From Russula earlei (taxonomy: Eukaryota > Basidiomycota > Agaricomycetes > Russulales > Russulaceae), in NCBI GenBank assembly GCA_025769875.1, contig JAGFNK010000280.1:1-64000 (forward strand): 64,000 nucleotides of DNA, read 5' to 3'. The notes beneath the pieces are model-generated. The model was not told where the DNA came from. It ran no database searches and worked only from the letters and a program-made list of their open reading frames with translations. Below are positions 45,914 through 57,264 of the stretch, piece after piece; within the stretch, counting starts at the first letter, position 1; each line of letters opens with the position of its first letter. The translations under genes were made by a program, and so were the position numbers.

Positions 45914-47253
45914 TTACACTTGCAACAGATCGGCAGTCAGGCCCTCCTTGTTGACTTCGACGTGCCATAACCGTTTTAACATGATCTGAAGAAGTGCCTC
46001 GGTGCCTGGCGTGCCTTCAACCACAGGTATACCTTCTTGCTCATCCTTCCATGGGCGTGACGGTTCATCTTCAACAGCAGGCACCACAACGGACTCGAGT
46101 GAGCCAAGGTCACCTGTTTCTGCGGACCCAGCGACCATGCGCTTCTTCAGTTCCATGTCCACATGTGCGCGGTTTGCTCCCGGTGCGTGTACTTTCTGAT
46201 CGTCGCGCTTGTCGACCACGCACATGCCGCTCGTGAGCTCGGTAATCCTGTGTATTCAGAACCGTTGGGTTGCTGAGTGTACCATGGCATGATGCATAGC
46301 ATGACGCACCGTTCTATCCGAAACATGCGACGCCGCGCTGTCCGCCCGGGTGCGAACCTTTCTAGCCCAGGCAGATGCGTGATCGCCACTCAAACAGTCA
46401 CAATGTCGTGCAATTCCATTGCATCCTGGCCATACCCGCGCATAACACTGCGCGTGCGTCGTAGGAAGGCGCTTGTAAAGTGGGTAACGGGTGTCTTGGT
46501 CGTGGGCACAGACAGTTTGTCTGCTGTGAGAGCAGGGTCGACCCGCGTTGCATAGCCATGGAACAGGAGCAAGTGGGCGGATGTGACATAGAGTGGGAGG
46601 AGAAGCACTCGCGTGGGCGGCAAGCGCGTTGTCGGGGATATCGACATCTCGTCGACTGCGTATGAGTCTGCAAGGAATTGACTGGGCGACACTCGATGAC
46701 CATCAACGAGACTGGCAATATGGGAGAAATTTGAAGCAGGCACATTCGGCGGAAGGTGTCGCGTCTCTGGGCACATCGAGTGCACCTCCAATGAACACGA
46801 CGTGGCCAATTCGCTCGCGCACACAAGCACCGTCCGTCCGCAACATGCGCACGAGATTGGTCAGCGGGCCTAACGAGACATACGTCACTGAGCGCGCAGC
46901 GTGCTCATGTAGAAGGCCAAGAGTGGCTTCAGGCGCGGGACTGTCGCTGATCTCGAGATGAGGGTGATTTTGAGTCGACTTGGAAAGGAAACCCGGTAGA
47001 AGGTTAGTGTGACTCTGTGATGGTACTTAGGCCATCGCTGATCATATGTCTCAATGCATGGGTAACTTGATAGATGAGCATATGCGCACCGGCCATGAAA
47101 GCAGTTTGCGCTGTGCAATTCACCACTGAGCGGACCTGCAGCGCCTTTCAGTAGGGGAGGTTTTCGCGTAGGGTTGTAGTTCGGAAAGAGGTCGCGAGCG
47201 CAATCTTTGCTAGTTAACCCTAATATTTTAGGACAAAATATACAAATCCTCAA
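45914..47253 (-). pseudogene. Inosine-uridine-type nucleoside hydrolase, 5'-truncated and damaged
   Basis: Family enzymes split ribonucleosides into base and ribose. Recognisable blocks, in order: KGAAGPLSGELHSANCFHGR, VTYVSLGPLTNL, RIGHVVFIGGALDVP, FLADSYAVDE, HFTSAFLRRTRSVMRGYG, AMELHDIVTVW and RGMCVVDKRDD, with the last frame running to a stop at 45914. The essential N-terminal DxDxxxDD calcium-binding motif is not found upstream, and the segment between GGALDVP and ADSYAVD changes frame with extra bases. Some shifts could be introns, so a functional but unusual gene is possible; I favour a pseudogene. Confidence 0.62.
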
Positions 47254-47732
47254 TCAAATAGACTGCTGCCATGAGCCCTAGTTCAGGCACCCAGGCACCG
47301 AGCACCGAGTACTAGCACCGGCACTGCACTTGGGTGGTCATGGGTCCAGTCGGGAGCATTTATGTTAACGTAACCGAGGCCCCAAAACGAGCAAGTCAAC
47401 ATTGGACAACCGATAAAACACACCAACGCTGATAACGCACACATAATTGATTGAACGCACCGTTCCCCGACCGTTCATCTTCATCTCATGCATGACGCTA
47501 CAACTCATAGATGTACAATCACGTTTTAAATTCTCAATTCACTATCGTCTCTGAAAAGAAATAAACAGCTAAAAGAAGACCTCTCGCCCTCATGTATGTT
47601 GCTATCACGCGCCACTCCTTGGGGTAGAGTGGGCCTGCTGGACAAATTTACCTGCCCATATAAGAGTACTATATAATACTGCTTTCCTCGTTTCCCACCC
47701 TCATCTGAGGTTTCCTCTGATTATTCACGTCC
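47254..47732. promoter_or_regulatory. Upstream region of catalase 1
   Basis: A TATA-like stretch (CTATATAATA near 47669) and CT-rich leader precede the start codon. The last about 80 bases resemble the same region of catalase 2, so the duplication included the core promoter. Nothing coding seen before it. Confidence 0.45.
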
Positions 47733-49723
47733 ATGGCTTCCAAGCAAGTCACGAACGACAACCCCGTGTACACTACCTCCAACGGTGCTCCCGTTGCTCA
47801 CCCTTACCCCGTTGAGAAGATTGGCCTGCACGGACCTCTGCTGCTCCAAGGTCCGTGCCATCGAGTACGATGACTCGGCGCTTAGCTGCTGATTCGCCAC
47901 CTTTCCGCCATCCCCAGATTTTCATCACATCGACACGATCGCTCACTTCGACCGTGAGCGTATTCCCGAGCGCGTGGTCAGTGTCATGGCGCTTTTGTCC
48001 CCACTCCAACTTTCATTTTTACATCGAGTTTCCCTTAGGTCCATGCTAAGGGTGCTGGGGCGCATGGCTACTTCGAGGTGACACACGACATCACCGACCT
48101 CACCTCCGCCGCTCTCTTCAAGAAAGTTGGCAATAGGGCACGTACTACCGTTCGTTTGTCCACCGTCTCTGGCGAGTCTGGCTCGGCGGACACTGCCCGA
48201 GATCCCCGTGGTTTTGCCATCAAGATTCGTACCGAGGAAGGAAACATTGATTGGGTCTTCAATAACACTCCCGTCTTCTTCATTCGCGACCCTGGAAAGT
48301 TCACCCACTTTATACACATCCTAAAGCGCGACCCTCAAACGCATTTGAGGGATCCTGACATGTTTTGGGTGAGTTTGAGACCCTGTCCCACGACTAGTCC
48401 ATGCCAAGCAATTGAGATACTTGATCAACGAGTACTCATTCTACGTTTTATCAGGACTATCTTTCTCAGAATCCTGAGAGTATTCATCAAACCGTGATAC
48501 TCTTCACTGACCGTGGGACCCCGGACGGTTATCATAACGTGCATGGTTACTCTGGCCACCCCCTCAAGTTTGTGCGTGATGACGGAGAGTGGGTCTATGT
48601 TCAGGTCCACCTTCGTGCAGACGGTGGTTTCAAGGTAGTTTATTTCAAGCTGGTTAGAAGCCATGAATAATCCCTGCCGTATAGACCCTTGACAATGAGA
48701 CTGCCGGAAGGCTGTTGGGTGAGAATCCCGACTATGGAATCCAAGCGCTCTTTGAGGCCATCGAGAAAAAGCAATATCCATCATGGACGGTCTATGTGGT
48801 AAGCACTCGGAAGTGATGCCTTTTATGCCTTTGAGGCCTTAACTTTGCTACATGTGCTTAGCAAACGATGACACCTCAACAGGCGGAGAATTTCCGCTAC
48901 AATATCCTGGACTTGACTAAAGTTTGGCCACATAAGGAATATCCCCTCCGCCCCATCGGCAAGCTCGTATTGGACGAGAACCCGCAGAACTACTTTGCAG
49001 AGATTGAACAGTCTGCCTTTTCTCCATCCCATACTGTGCCTGGAATTGAGCCAAGCACCGACCCAGTCCTGCAAGCCCGGCTTTTCTCATACCCCGATAC
49101 TCACCGCCACCGTCTTGGCGTGAATTATCAACAGCTCCCGGTTAACTCTCCTGTTGTGCCGGTCGCTAACTTCCAACGTGATGGGTTTGCGACGTTTGTT
49201 AACCAAGGCGCTCGTCCCAATTACCAGAGCACCATCTCGCCCCTAACCTACCGTGAGAAGCCTTACGCAAACACTGAGCATAAGCACGAAGTTTGGGCTG
49301 GGTATGCCCGTGCCCATTTGTATGAAGTTACCGAACGTGAGCTATAGTCATTGTGGATGACACCGTAGTATTGAATGCGATATTTCCTATCGCAGTTGAT
49401 TTCGAGCAACCTCGCAATCTTTACAGGAAGGTCTTGAGCGACTTGGATCGCAAACACCTTGTTGACAACATTGCTGGACATCTGGGCCTCGTCAAGTCAG
49501 CGGAAATCAAAGCACGCCAGCGTACGTTCATTACGTTATCTTATCGGGACAAACGATTGACGTTATCGCAGTTTCCGTGTTCGCTGCAGTCGACCAGGGT
49601 CTCTCGGACGCCATTGCCAAGGCTATCGGGGTGCCGACCGTCCATCCGCTTAAGGTTGCCTCTGCGGCCTCAGTCGTCCCGTTGAAGACTAATATTGGCC
49701 AGACCACGGTCACCCTTGCTTGA
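47733..49723 (+). CDS. Catalase, copy 1 (eight exons, 517 residues)
   Basis: Heme enzyme that converts hydrogen peroxide to water and oxygen. Exons: 47733-47850, 47918-47976, 48039-48368, 48455-48634, 48685-48798, 48862-49336, 49396-49521 and 49572-49723; all phases close. Landmarks: [20 protein letters not shown] with the catalytic His, the distal-side [12 protein letters not shown] with the active-site Asn, NYFAEIEQ, and the proximal heme ligand in [12 protein letters not shown] (Tyr). The C-terminal part is moderate in length, as in small- to medium-subunit catalases. No signal peptide and no obvious SKL-type ending (ends TVTLA), so it may be cytosolic. It is paired with an inverted copy at 59021-61010. 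Confidence 0.9.
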
Positions 49724-49922
49724 GGTATAGTGTTGAAAGGTGTCATTTGGAACGTTGTATGCCTGTGTTCTGCGCGTGTGATTTCATACGGGAAGGTGCC
49801 AGCCGATCTTGTACGATTAGTCTGTTCGTATGGAATAAAGCGTGTTCACGCGTGTGGTCGTTACTCAAAAAGATCTTCCCTGGAAGTTTGATAATGGTAA
49901 TGGCAAAAGGTACTGATGGGTA

Positions 49923-50283
49923 CTGAAGGTGGCCTATTAGAAATTGGACAGCTTACTGAGTAAATGTTATTGTAAGGGAAAACACTGCCATTGGGGTATT
50001 CAGGGGGGGAACTGAAAAAGAGTGATCTATCAACTGTGTGTGTAGCAGAATTTGATCATTCTCCACCACCTGCCTTGAAGGAAAAGCCGAGGAAAACAAA
50101 GGTGAGCATGGAGCTCAGGCACACATCCCTTGTACAACAAGCCCCACTGTAGGGCTGTCTGCCATTGTAGTGAGTCCAGGGACATGCAAGTGAGATCATA
50201 AGGCTGACTGGTCCAAGGAAAGAGGAGAGGAGAGAGGGGAGGAGAGCAGTCCCAGCTGGAATGCTGGGTGCAAACATGGACAC
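49923..50283 (-). mobile_element. Left-end fragment of a second pogo/Fot-like transposon
   Basis: A TA at 49921-49922 is followed by CTGAAGGTGGCCTATTAG..GGACAG, which resembles the inverted-repeat end of the transposon at 53329. Next comes a minus-strand coding remnant (about 50050-50140) whose end, PELHAHLCFPRLFLQGR, parallels the SAP-type C-terminus HPELLRHPWFGGLFIQGR of that transposase. The rest of the element is missing. It begins just where homology between the two catalase regions ends. Confidence 0.6.
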
Positions 50284-50700
50284 AAAGATGTTGAATCGCG
50301 CAGTGATAAGGAAGATTAGATCGTAGTAGATCTAATAAAAATGATATTCAGTTTCTGTGAGACGAAACTGTTGTGTCATATTTACCTAATAAAAATGATA
50401 CTACAACGCGTAATCAGCTACTGATAAGATTGTGAGATAGTAAGTACTTACTTCAGTTTCTGTGAGACGAAACTGAAGTATTTACTGTATGTACGACGCT
50501 CTTAAGTATCTGAGAGCATCCCTAATTATTTTGTCTATAGTAACTATCAAATTGTTTTCACGATCGCTATGTGCTAGCTACCGATTGTCTTAGATCATAC
50601 TATCAATTTTGTTATCGTACATGTTTCAGCTCATAGCTGAAACACTTATGTGGTCCAGGCCTGTGGGCCACCCGGACAGTTTGGGCCGACGCGTCAACGC
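50284..50700. repeat. A/T-rich stretch with a duplicated perfect hairpin
   Basis: The palindrome CAGTTTC-TGTGAGAC-GAAACTG occurs twice (50349-50370 and 50453-50474), each near a copy of CTAATAAAAATGATA or similar. A third stem GTTTCAGCT-CAT-AGCTGAAAC lies at 50623-50643. No coding frame. It may be a MITE or the end of a non-autonomous element. Confidence 0.55.
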
Positions 50701-50895
50701 CTCAGCTACTCTTTATCTCAACAAAAGATGGCTTCTTGAGGCAGACAGAGGGAAGAGCAGGCAAAAAGGGATCTTATTCCACTGAGTAGCTAAACAGTTG
50801 ATATACAGGAGAGAGGTGGAGCCCTCCCAACCAGTCAAAAGATATGTGAAGCAGAGGTCAATGAACAAGCAGCAAGGCAGTTCTGTGAGAGAATG
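50701..50895 (-). pseudogene. Continuation of the Harbinger-like transposase beyond the LTR pair
   Basis: Read on the minus strand, the sequence continues the frame that breaks off at 52551 (SQNCLAAC), then shifts by one base to LCFTYLLTGWEGS, a block typical of PIF/Harbinger nucleases between the first two catalytic Asp residues. After that no further match is seen, so the 3' half of the gene is lost. Confidence 0.6.
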
Positions 50896-51859
50896 TGTTG
50901 GGACTCACGGTTGAACAATCCAGTTCAAGAGTGAGGGGTTAGTTCAAAGACAAGTTGATAAACGTCCAAGACAGCGTGGGCAAGAAGTAAGGTCCAGAGC
51001 AGTAACAAATACCAGAGAGGTATGGTTACTGGTAAAGTCAAGCAGGTATGCAGAGATGAAGCCAGAATAGTCACAAGGGGACAGTCCTTAAAGGAGTATC
51101 CCAGGGATGGAGAGTGCCATAAACAAATGGACAGTCTGAGGACTGTCCGCTACTTTATTGAGCACTTATATACTACAAGAGAACTGCTAAATAGGGAACA
51201 AGTCATAACCTTGTTATCAAGCACAACAGAGTGATGAGTAAGAAGTCAGAGTACGCTTACTGAGCATGCTCAGTCATGCTCAGTAAGCTGCTGAGTAAGA
51301 AGGCCTCTCTTGATGAGTAAGAGTCTTTACTGTTCACATGTTCACTGCTCTAGTACACGTGCGAAGCACCTGACTCATTTGTTGTTAGTTAGTTTAGGGC
51401 CGGTCATTGGAGGACTTGTAGTTTAGTTCAAGGACTATAGTTGTCTATAAGGCCCCTTATATAGTTCTATTAGGGTCATTAGAGTCGACCCTAATACTTC
51501 TATTAAGGTCCTTAGTATTGCTGTATAGTTTGTTCTATAGTTATTAGAGTCAGTCTAATAACATGTTGTAGGGTCTTTAGTATTGCATTAGTGCCTATTG
51601 TCGAGTACTTATAGTCATCCTAAAGGGTCCTTAGGAAGGCTATAATACTGTCCTTTATTGCTAAAAGGGTTGCCATTAAGTGGGGCTTGCTGTATGTCAA
51701 TTGTGCCGAGAATTGCTCGTGCAACAATGCATGTGCGATATTGTGGACACCTCTACTCATCCCTTTTGTCCATGTGAACAGGGTGACACCATAGAGGCCA
51801 GGTTTCCTCTCATAAGGAAGGGTCCTTCAAGGGCCCTCTCTGGGAAATAGTTCATGACA
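50896..51859 (+). repeat. LTR family B, full copy (964 bases), left partner of an LTR pair
   Basis: It starts TGTTGGGACTC and ends TTCATGACA, matching solo copies at 56303-57264 and 62691-63653 (minus). It carries a small recurrent open frame and a 34-base imperfect palindrome (51256-51289). It is preceded by GAATG (50891-50895); the matching GAATG lies after the partner copy at 52551-52555, not right after this copy. Confidence 0.88.
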
Positions 51860-52550
51860 TATACTACAAGAGAACTGCTAAATAGGGAACAAGTCATAAC
51901 CTTGTTATCAAGCACAATAGATGGATGAGTAAGAAGTTGGGGTGTGCTTACTGAGCATGCTCAGTCATGCTCAGTAAGCTGCTGAGTAAGAAGGCTTCTC
52001 TTGATGAGTAAGAGCCTCTACTGTCCACGTGTTCACTGCTTTAGTACACATGCAAAGCACCTGATTCATTTGCTGTTAGTTAGTTTAGGGCTGGTCATTT
52101 GAGGACTTGTAGTTTGGTTCAGGGAATAAAGTTGTTTATAAGGCCCCTTATATAGTTCTATTAGGGTCCTTAGAGTTGACCCTAATACTTCTATCAAGGT
52201 CCTTAGTACTGCTTTATAGTCTGTTCTATAGTTATTAGAGTTGGTCTAATAACACATTGTAGGGTCTTTAGTATTGTGTTAGTGCCTATTATAGAGCACT
52301 TAGAGTTGTCCTAAAGGGTTCTTAGGGAGGCTATAATACTGTCCTTTATTGCTAAAAGGGTTGCCATTAAGTGGGGCTTGCTGTATGTCAATTGTGCCAA
52401 GAATTGCTTGTGCGACAATGCATGCATGATATTGTGGACACCTCTACTCACCCCTTTTGTCCATGTGAACAGGGTGACACCATAGAGGCTAGGTTTCCTC
52501 TCATAAGGAAGGGTCCTTCAAGGGCCCTCTCCAGGAAATGGTTCATGACA
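51860..52550 (+). repeat. LTR family B, 5'-truncated copy (691 bases), right partner
   Basis: It begins abruptly with TATACTACAAG, which corresponds to base 274 of the full LTR, and ends GTTCATGACA. 691 plus 273 gives the full length of the left copy. It is followed by GAATG, pairing with the GAATG before 50896. The pair is therefore one insertion that lost its internal region plus the first 273 bases of the 3' LTR. Confidence 0.88.
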
Positions 52551-53289
52551 GAATGCCATTGCAGTCTATTGTTGCATTGCGCTCTGTGGCAGTGGAGTAA
52601 CAACTGATGTGGGTGCCATCAATAGCACCCAGGGCATCCTTGAAAAAGGGAAAATTTTTGGGAATCCCTTGGATGAAGGAGTGAGGAGAGGAATTGGCAT
52701 CAGGAAGCTGTATGAAGGTGGTGTAGAAATGGGGGGTTGTGAGAACTCCAAGTATTGTTTTAAAATATCTGGATATCCATCAGAAGATACATAGAAGGAA
52801 ACCATGGGATATGTACTTTAAAACCATGCTTGGTGACCACTGAAAATGCTCTCCAATATTTGTTGTTGACAACCTGGTAGAAGTGGCATAGAGAAATTTG
52901 GCACCCTGTTCTTCAATTTGGACATGCCAAGATGATGCAACACCCAAGTCATGGAGAGTCTGCTTGAGCTTGTGAAACACATGTTTATGGACCCCAAGTT
53001 CATTCCAAATGTGTTCTGGGTGGCCAGTGAGTAGTTCATGGACCCAGGCAAGACCAGTGAGAGCAGAGGTGTGATATAGAATAGGAGGAGAACAGGGTTT
53101 GAGTATTGACAGTATGGCCTGGAAGCCATAAAGGGCATAACCTATAAAATATAAAATCATTAGAAGTTGTTGGTGTCACTGTTGTACCTGCTGCAGATAC
53201 AGCCTCTCCTGATCAAGGTAATCAGCCATAGCATTGACCAGAGGATGGACAGGTGACAACTTGAAATTGGGGGGTAAAAAACCAGCCAT
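52551..53289 (-). pseudogene. PIF/Harbinger-like transposase gene, 5' part, cut by the LTR pair
   Basis: Starts at ATG 53289 (MAGFLPPNFK). A 46-base intron ends near 53137. The next exon encodes HTSALTGLAWVHELL, VHKHVFHKLKQTL and FQWSPSMVLKYIS, the helix-turn-helix region that precedes the DDE domain in HARBI1-type nucleases. A frameshift near 52690 leads to DALGAIDGTHI, which contains the first catalytic Asp. At 52551 the frame meets the inserted LTR pair and resumes at 50895. Dead copy: frameshifts, insertion and loss of the 3' half. Confidence 0.75.
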
Positions 53290-54084
53290 GACTCAGAGGG
53301 GCATAAAACGTTTTTGGGCACATCAGTACTGTAGGCTACCCATTAGTCAGACAGCTTAAGTAAGCTACCCATTAGCTGGACAGTCACAAATAGTAACGTG
53401 AAATGTAATGAAATTTTTGAACCACTGATTGAACCTTACATTGCTGAGATCAAATGTCAAAAATGTGTAATTCAGGGGGGGGGGGGACAAACAAAAAACA
53501 TTGTATCTACTGATTAATCTCCATGCAACATCTGCCTTGAATGAAAAGCCCACCAAACCAAGGGTGACGAAGGAGCTCAGGGTGCACTCCTATATGGGAC
53601 TTGACCTGGGTTGCCAGCTCATTGACAGTGCCTGTCATGTTGAGGCCAAGTGCACCAGAGAGTGCAATGAGATCATCCTTGCACTTATACAAAGAGAGTG
53701 ATTCTGCAAAGCATGAGTACATTGTCATGATTCAGCTCTGGGACTCACCGCTGAACACCCTTGAATCTATTTCCTCCTGGAGTTGCACCTCACATGCCAC
53801 ATTGTTGACCACCTTTTGAGCTGCCTTCTTAGCAGCTTCTCTGGCAAGCTGGGCCTTCTTTTCCTGTCCAGCAAGCCACTGTGCTTCGACCATAGGGTGG
53901 GTGACATAACACACACTTGTCTTCACTGAATGGCAAGTCTTGCACTTCTGGTTTTCCAGCTCCTTTCTGGCATCTGACACCATGCACTTCATGATGGTGC
54001 AGTGGGCATTGCTGGAGGTGCTCTCTGCCCTAGATATAGCAAGCTCCCTTTCTAGTAGTTCTACTGTCATCCGGAGTTGGGACA

Positions 54085-54912
54085 TGTTACAAACCAAGGC
54101 CAGATCCTGGCCATATATTGTCCTATTTCACTCAAGAGAGACCTCTCTTACTTTGCATCATCAACACACTTCCGTTTCTTGGGCTACTCCTCCTGCAGTG
54201 CAAGATATCGCTATTGCAAAGGCACTATGACATGACCAGGCACCCATTTCCTAATCAGGTAATCATTGCATGGCAGCCACATGGCCACTCAGCCACCAGA
54301 GACCTGAAACAGCAGCACGGACTCCTATAACTCATTGCATAACTCATATGAGGTCATTTAGCACCAATGACATCATGGCTGGCTGAGCAACTCCACAATG
54401 ACCTCATGGGCTCACTAAGTGCTCCACAGTGACATCATAAAAGATGTCATCACTCCACAATGATCAGTAATATGCTCAGTAAGCCTGAAACCTGACACAA
54501 GCAAGTTTATGCCCCTGTAGTCCTATTGGATGGTACCAAAGAGTCTAGAATAGTTCCAGTTCTTTGTAATTGACCCTGTACACAGTATATAAGCCCCAAT
54601 GTAGCATGGCAGTTGTCAGACTGTCCATTTGTGATACTCTCATCTTCCTGGGTACTCCCCTGTGACCGCTCAGTCTAAAGCCTTCCCTTGTCTTCAAGGT
54701 ACTCTTCAACGACTGCCTTGTTTAAAGCCCCTCGCTGCACTGGCCTCTACTCTTCGCCTCTGCCTTCTGCAACACATACCAATCCCCATTTGGTACCTCC
54801 TAGTCGTTTGGCTCATCCTCCTGTTCAATGCCGTTTATGCCATGTACCGTCTGTTCTGACCCTTGCCCACCTGCTCCTGAGTCCTTAGCGATCAGCAGTA
54901 TGTGTCTTGACA
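54085..54912 (+). repeat. Solo LTR, family C (828 bases), inside the pogo transposase
   Basis: Begins TGTTACAAACC and ends GTCTTGACA, with a perfect 5-base target duplication GGACA on both sides (54080-54084 and 54913-54917). A TATA-like box (GTATATAAGCC) lies near 54584. A second copy of this family starts at 63903. Confidence 0.88.
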
Positions 54913-55910
54913 GGACATCTCTGAATGAAACTCCTGTGGTATGGTGGGGATTGGTGCATGGGTGGGACCAAGGGCGATAGAGATAGACATTGTAGAGGAT
55001 GAAGGAGGGTTGTGAGAGCAAGTAAAGTGACTGGGAAACAGGGAGGAGTTGGAGTCAACACAGATGTTGTGGGTGGGTGATGTGTTTTGTATGACAGACA
55101 CATGTTCAGTGCCACTGGCACACAAGGATGTGGACAAGTTAAGCAAGATGTGAATGCATGGGGCAGGGTTGGTGTGGATGGCAGGGGATGGAAATGAAAC
55201 TTGTGGTTGTCGTGAGTCTGGATAATGGCCCTGCAGTGGCTCATAGTCAAAGTTGTCATCATCATCCATGTCCCAGTCGAAAGGGGTCATGTCTTCAACC
55301 TCCTCAGAGAGCAGGTCTTCCGTTCTGAGGAGATGTCGCTGTCAGAACAGGTGGAGGGAAGAGGGGAGGACAAAGGGATGTCTGCAGGAAACGATGCTCG
55401 CACATGCTGGGTGGTGGAATACAATCTTGAAGGGCCAAAGTCAGCCTTGGTGAATATGAGGGGGTTGAATGGAAAGATGCCAGTGGAGGAGAAGGTGGAG
55501 GCAAGCAGTTTCTGGGACATTGTGCGAGCATGCACCTTCATGTACTCAACAATGACATTGTACCATGTCATAGGAACATTTTCACAGATGCGGTGGTCAC
55601 AATGGTTGGACCAGTTCCACTGTGTCTGGGAAAAAACTTTCATGTCAAGCAGTTGGAGTTTGTGTGTGCACTTGGAGGGGAAGGTGATGATAATGACTCC
55701 ATGCTCAAATGTGAGTGCCTGGAGTTTGTCAGTTTCATGAGAGCTGTGGCCATCAACAAACAGGATGACAGGGTCACCGGAGACCTTCTGGGCCAGTGCA
55801 AAGGGGAGGAAGGTGTCATGGAACCACAACAACCCAATCTCATTGTCCATCCACCTGTTTGGGGATGTGGCAATTCCTCCAATTTCAGCAGACAGCTTGT
55901 CAGGAATCAC

Positions 55911-56302
55911 CAGGACAGTGTTAAGATCTGACTGATCTTATTACCGACTCTTAGTGAAAGAGTTGCTTGATTTAGTTCAAGCACTAGACTTTGAATCCTT
56001 TGATATTATCTCAGGAAGAGTAGGTGTAAGAGAAGAGAGGGGCCTCTTTCACTTAGAGCTATAGTTTGTTTTAGAGAATTTGACAAGATGTTTTGTAAAA
56101 GAGTAAGTTGAGCATAAGGCTCGACTTCTTGGTACCACAGACTATTTATATGATATTGCAACAACTACTGATCCGATTCATATGAAACTTGGGGTGCACA
56201 TAGCTGAGAACCAGTAGTATCCAAATATGTAGGGCACAATTTGAAAGTATCAGAAATGACTCACACATGAGTCATTCTTTCCTAGTATCTGTCATCAACC
56301 AG
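55911..56302. other. Unassigned insert-like segment inside the pogo element
   Basis: It separates the conserved C-terminal transposase exon from the family B solo LTR and has no transposase similarity that I can see. It begins TGTTAAGATCTG at 55919, like an LTR start, but no matching end or duplication is clear. It could be an intron, a decayed insertion or both. Confidence 0.35.
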
Positions 56303-57264
56303 TGTCAAGACTCACTGTTGAACTATCCAGTTCAAGAGCGAGGGATAAGCTCGAAGACGAGTCGATAGACGTCCAAGACCGCGTGGGCAAGGAGTAGAAC
56401 CCAGAGGAGCAACAAATACCAGAGAGGTATTGTTACTGTGAGAGTAGAACAATCACGCAGGGAAGAGGCCAGGATAGTCACAAGGGGATGGTCCTTAAAG
56501 GAGTATCCCAGGAATGGAGAGTGCCGTAAACAAATGGACAGTCTGAGGACTGTCCGCTACTTTATTGAGCGCTTATATACTACAAGAGAGTTGCTAAATA
56601 GGGAACAAGTCATAACCTTGTTATCAAGCACAATAGAGTGATGAGTAAGAAGTCGGAGGACGCTTACTGAGCATGCTCAGTCATGCTCAGTAAGCTGCTG
56701 AGTAAGAAGCTTCTCTTGATGAGTAAGAGCTTCCATTGTCCACGTGTTCACTGCTTTAGTACACGTGCAAGCACCTGATTCATTTCCTGTTAGTTAGTTT
56801 AGGGCCGGTCATTTGAGGACTTGTAGTTTGGTTATGGAATAGTGTTATCTTATAAGGCCCTTTATATAGTTCTATTAGGGTCCTTAGAGTCGACCCTAAT
56901 ACTTCTATTAAGGTCCTTAGTGTTGCCTTATAGTTCGTTCTATAGTTATTAGAGTTGGTCTAATAACGCGTTGTAGGGCTTTTGATACTAGGTTAGTACC
57001 TATTGTAGAGTTCCTAGGGTCGTTCCAAATGGTCCTTAGGAAGGCTCTAATACTGTCCTTAGTTGCTAGAAGGGTTGCCTTTAAGTGGGGCTTGCTGTAT
57101 GTCGATTGTGCCGAGAATCGCTCGCGCAACAATGCGCGCGCGATATTGTGGACACCTCTACTCACCCCTTTTGCTCGTGTGAACAGGGTGGCATCATAGA
57201 GGCTGGGTTTCCTCCTATAAGGGAGGGTCCTTCAAGGGTCCTCCCCGGGGAATGGTTCATGACA
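56303..57264 (+). repeat. Solo LTR, family B (962 bases), inside the pogo element
   Basis: Begins TGTCAAGACTCAC and ends GGTTCATGACA, flanked by perfect ACCAG duplications (56298-56302 and 57265-57269). Solo LTRs arise by recombination between the two LTRs of a full element. Full-length match to the copies at 50896 and 62691. Confidence 0.92.

Noticed and set aside
46398..46826. Cys/Arg-rich alternative frame in the nucleoside hydrolase region
   Set aside because: Overlaps the frame with clear hydrolase blocks and has the composition of an out-of-frame reading.
51022..51234. Recurrent 60-90-codon frame in all family B LTRs (also 56438 and 63312)
   Set aside because: Present because the LTR itself is repeated; base changes among copies do not look constrained by codon position, so I do not call a gene.
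55225..55931. Plus-strand frames opposite the pogo transposase C-terminal exon
   Set aside because: The minus strand carries the catalytic DDE blocks; the plus-strand frames have no recognisable features.
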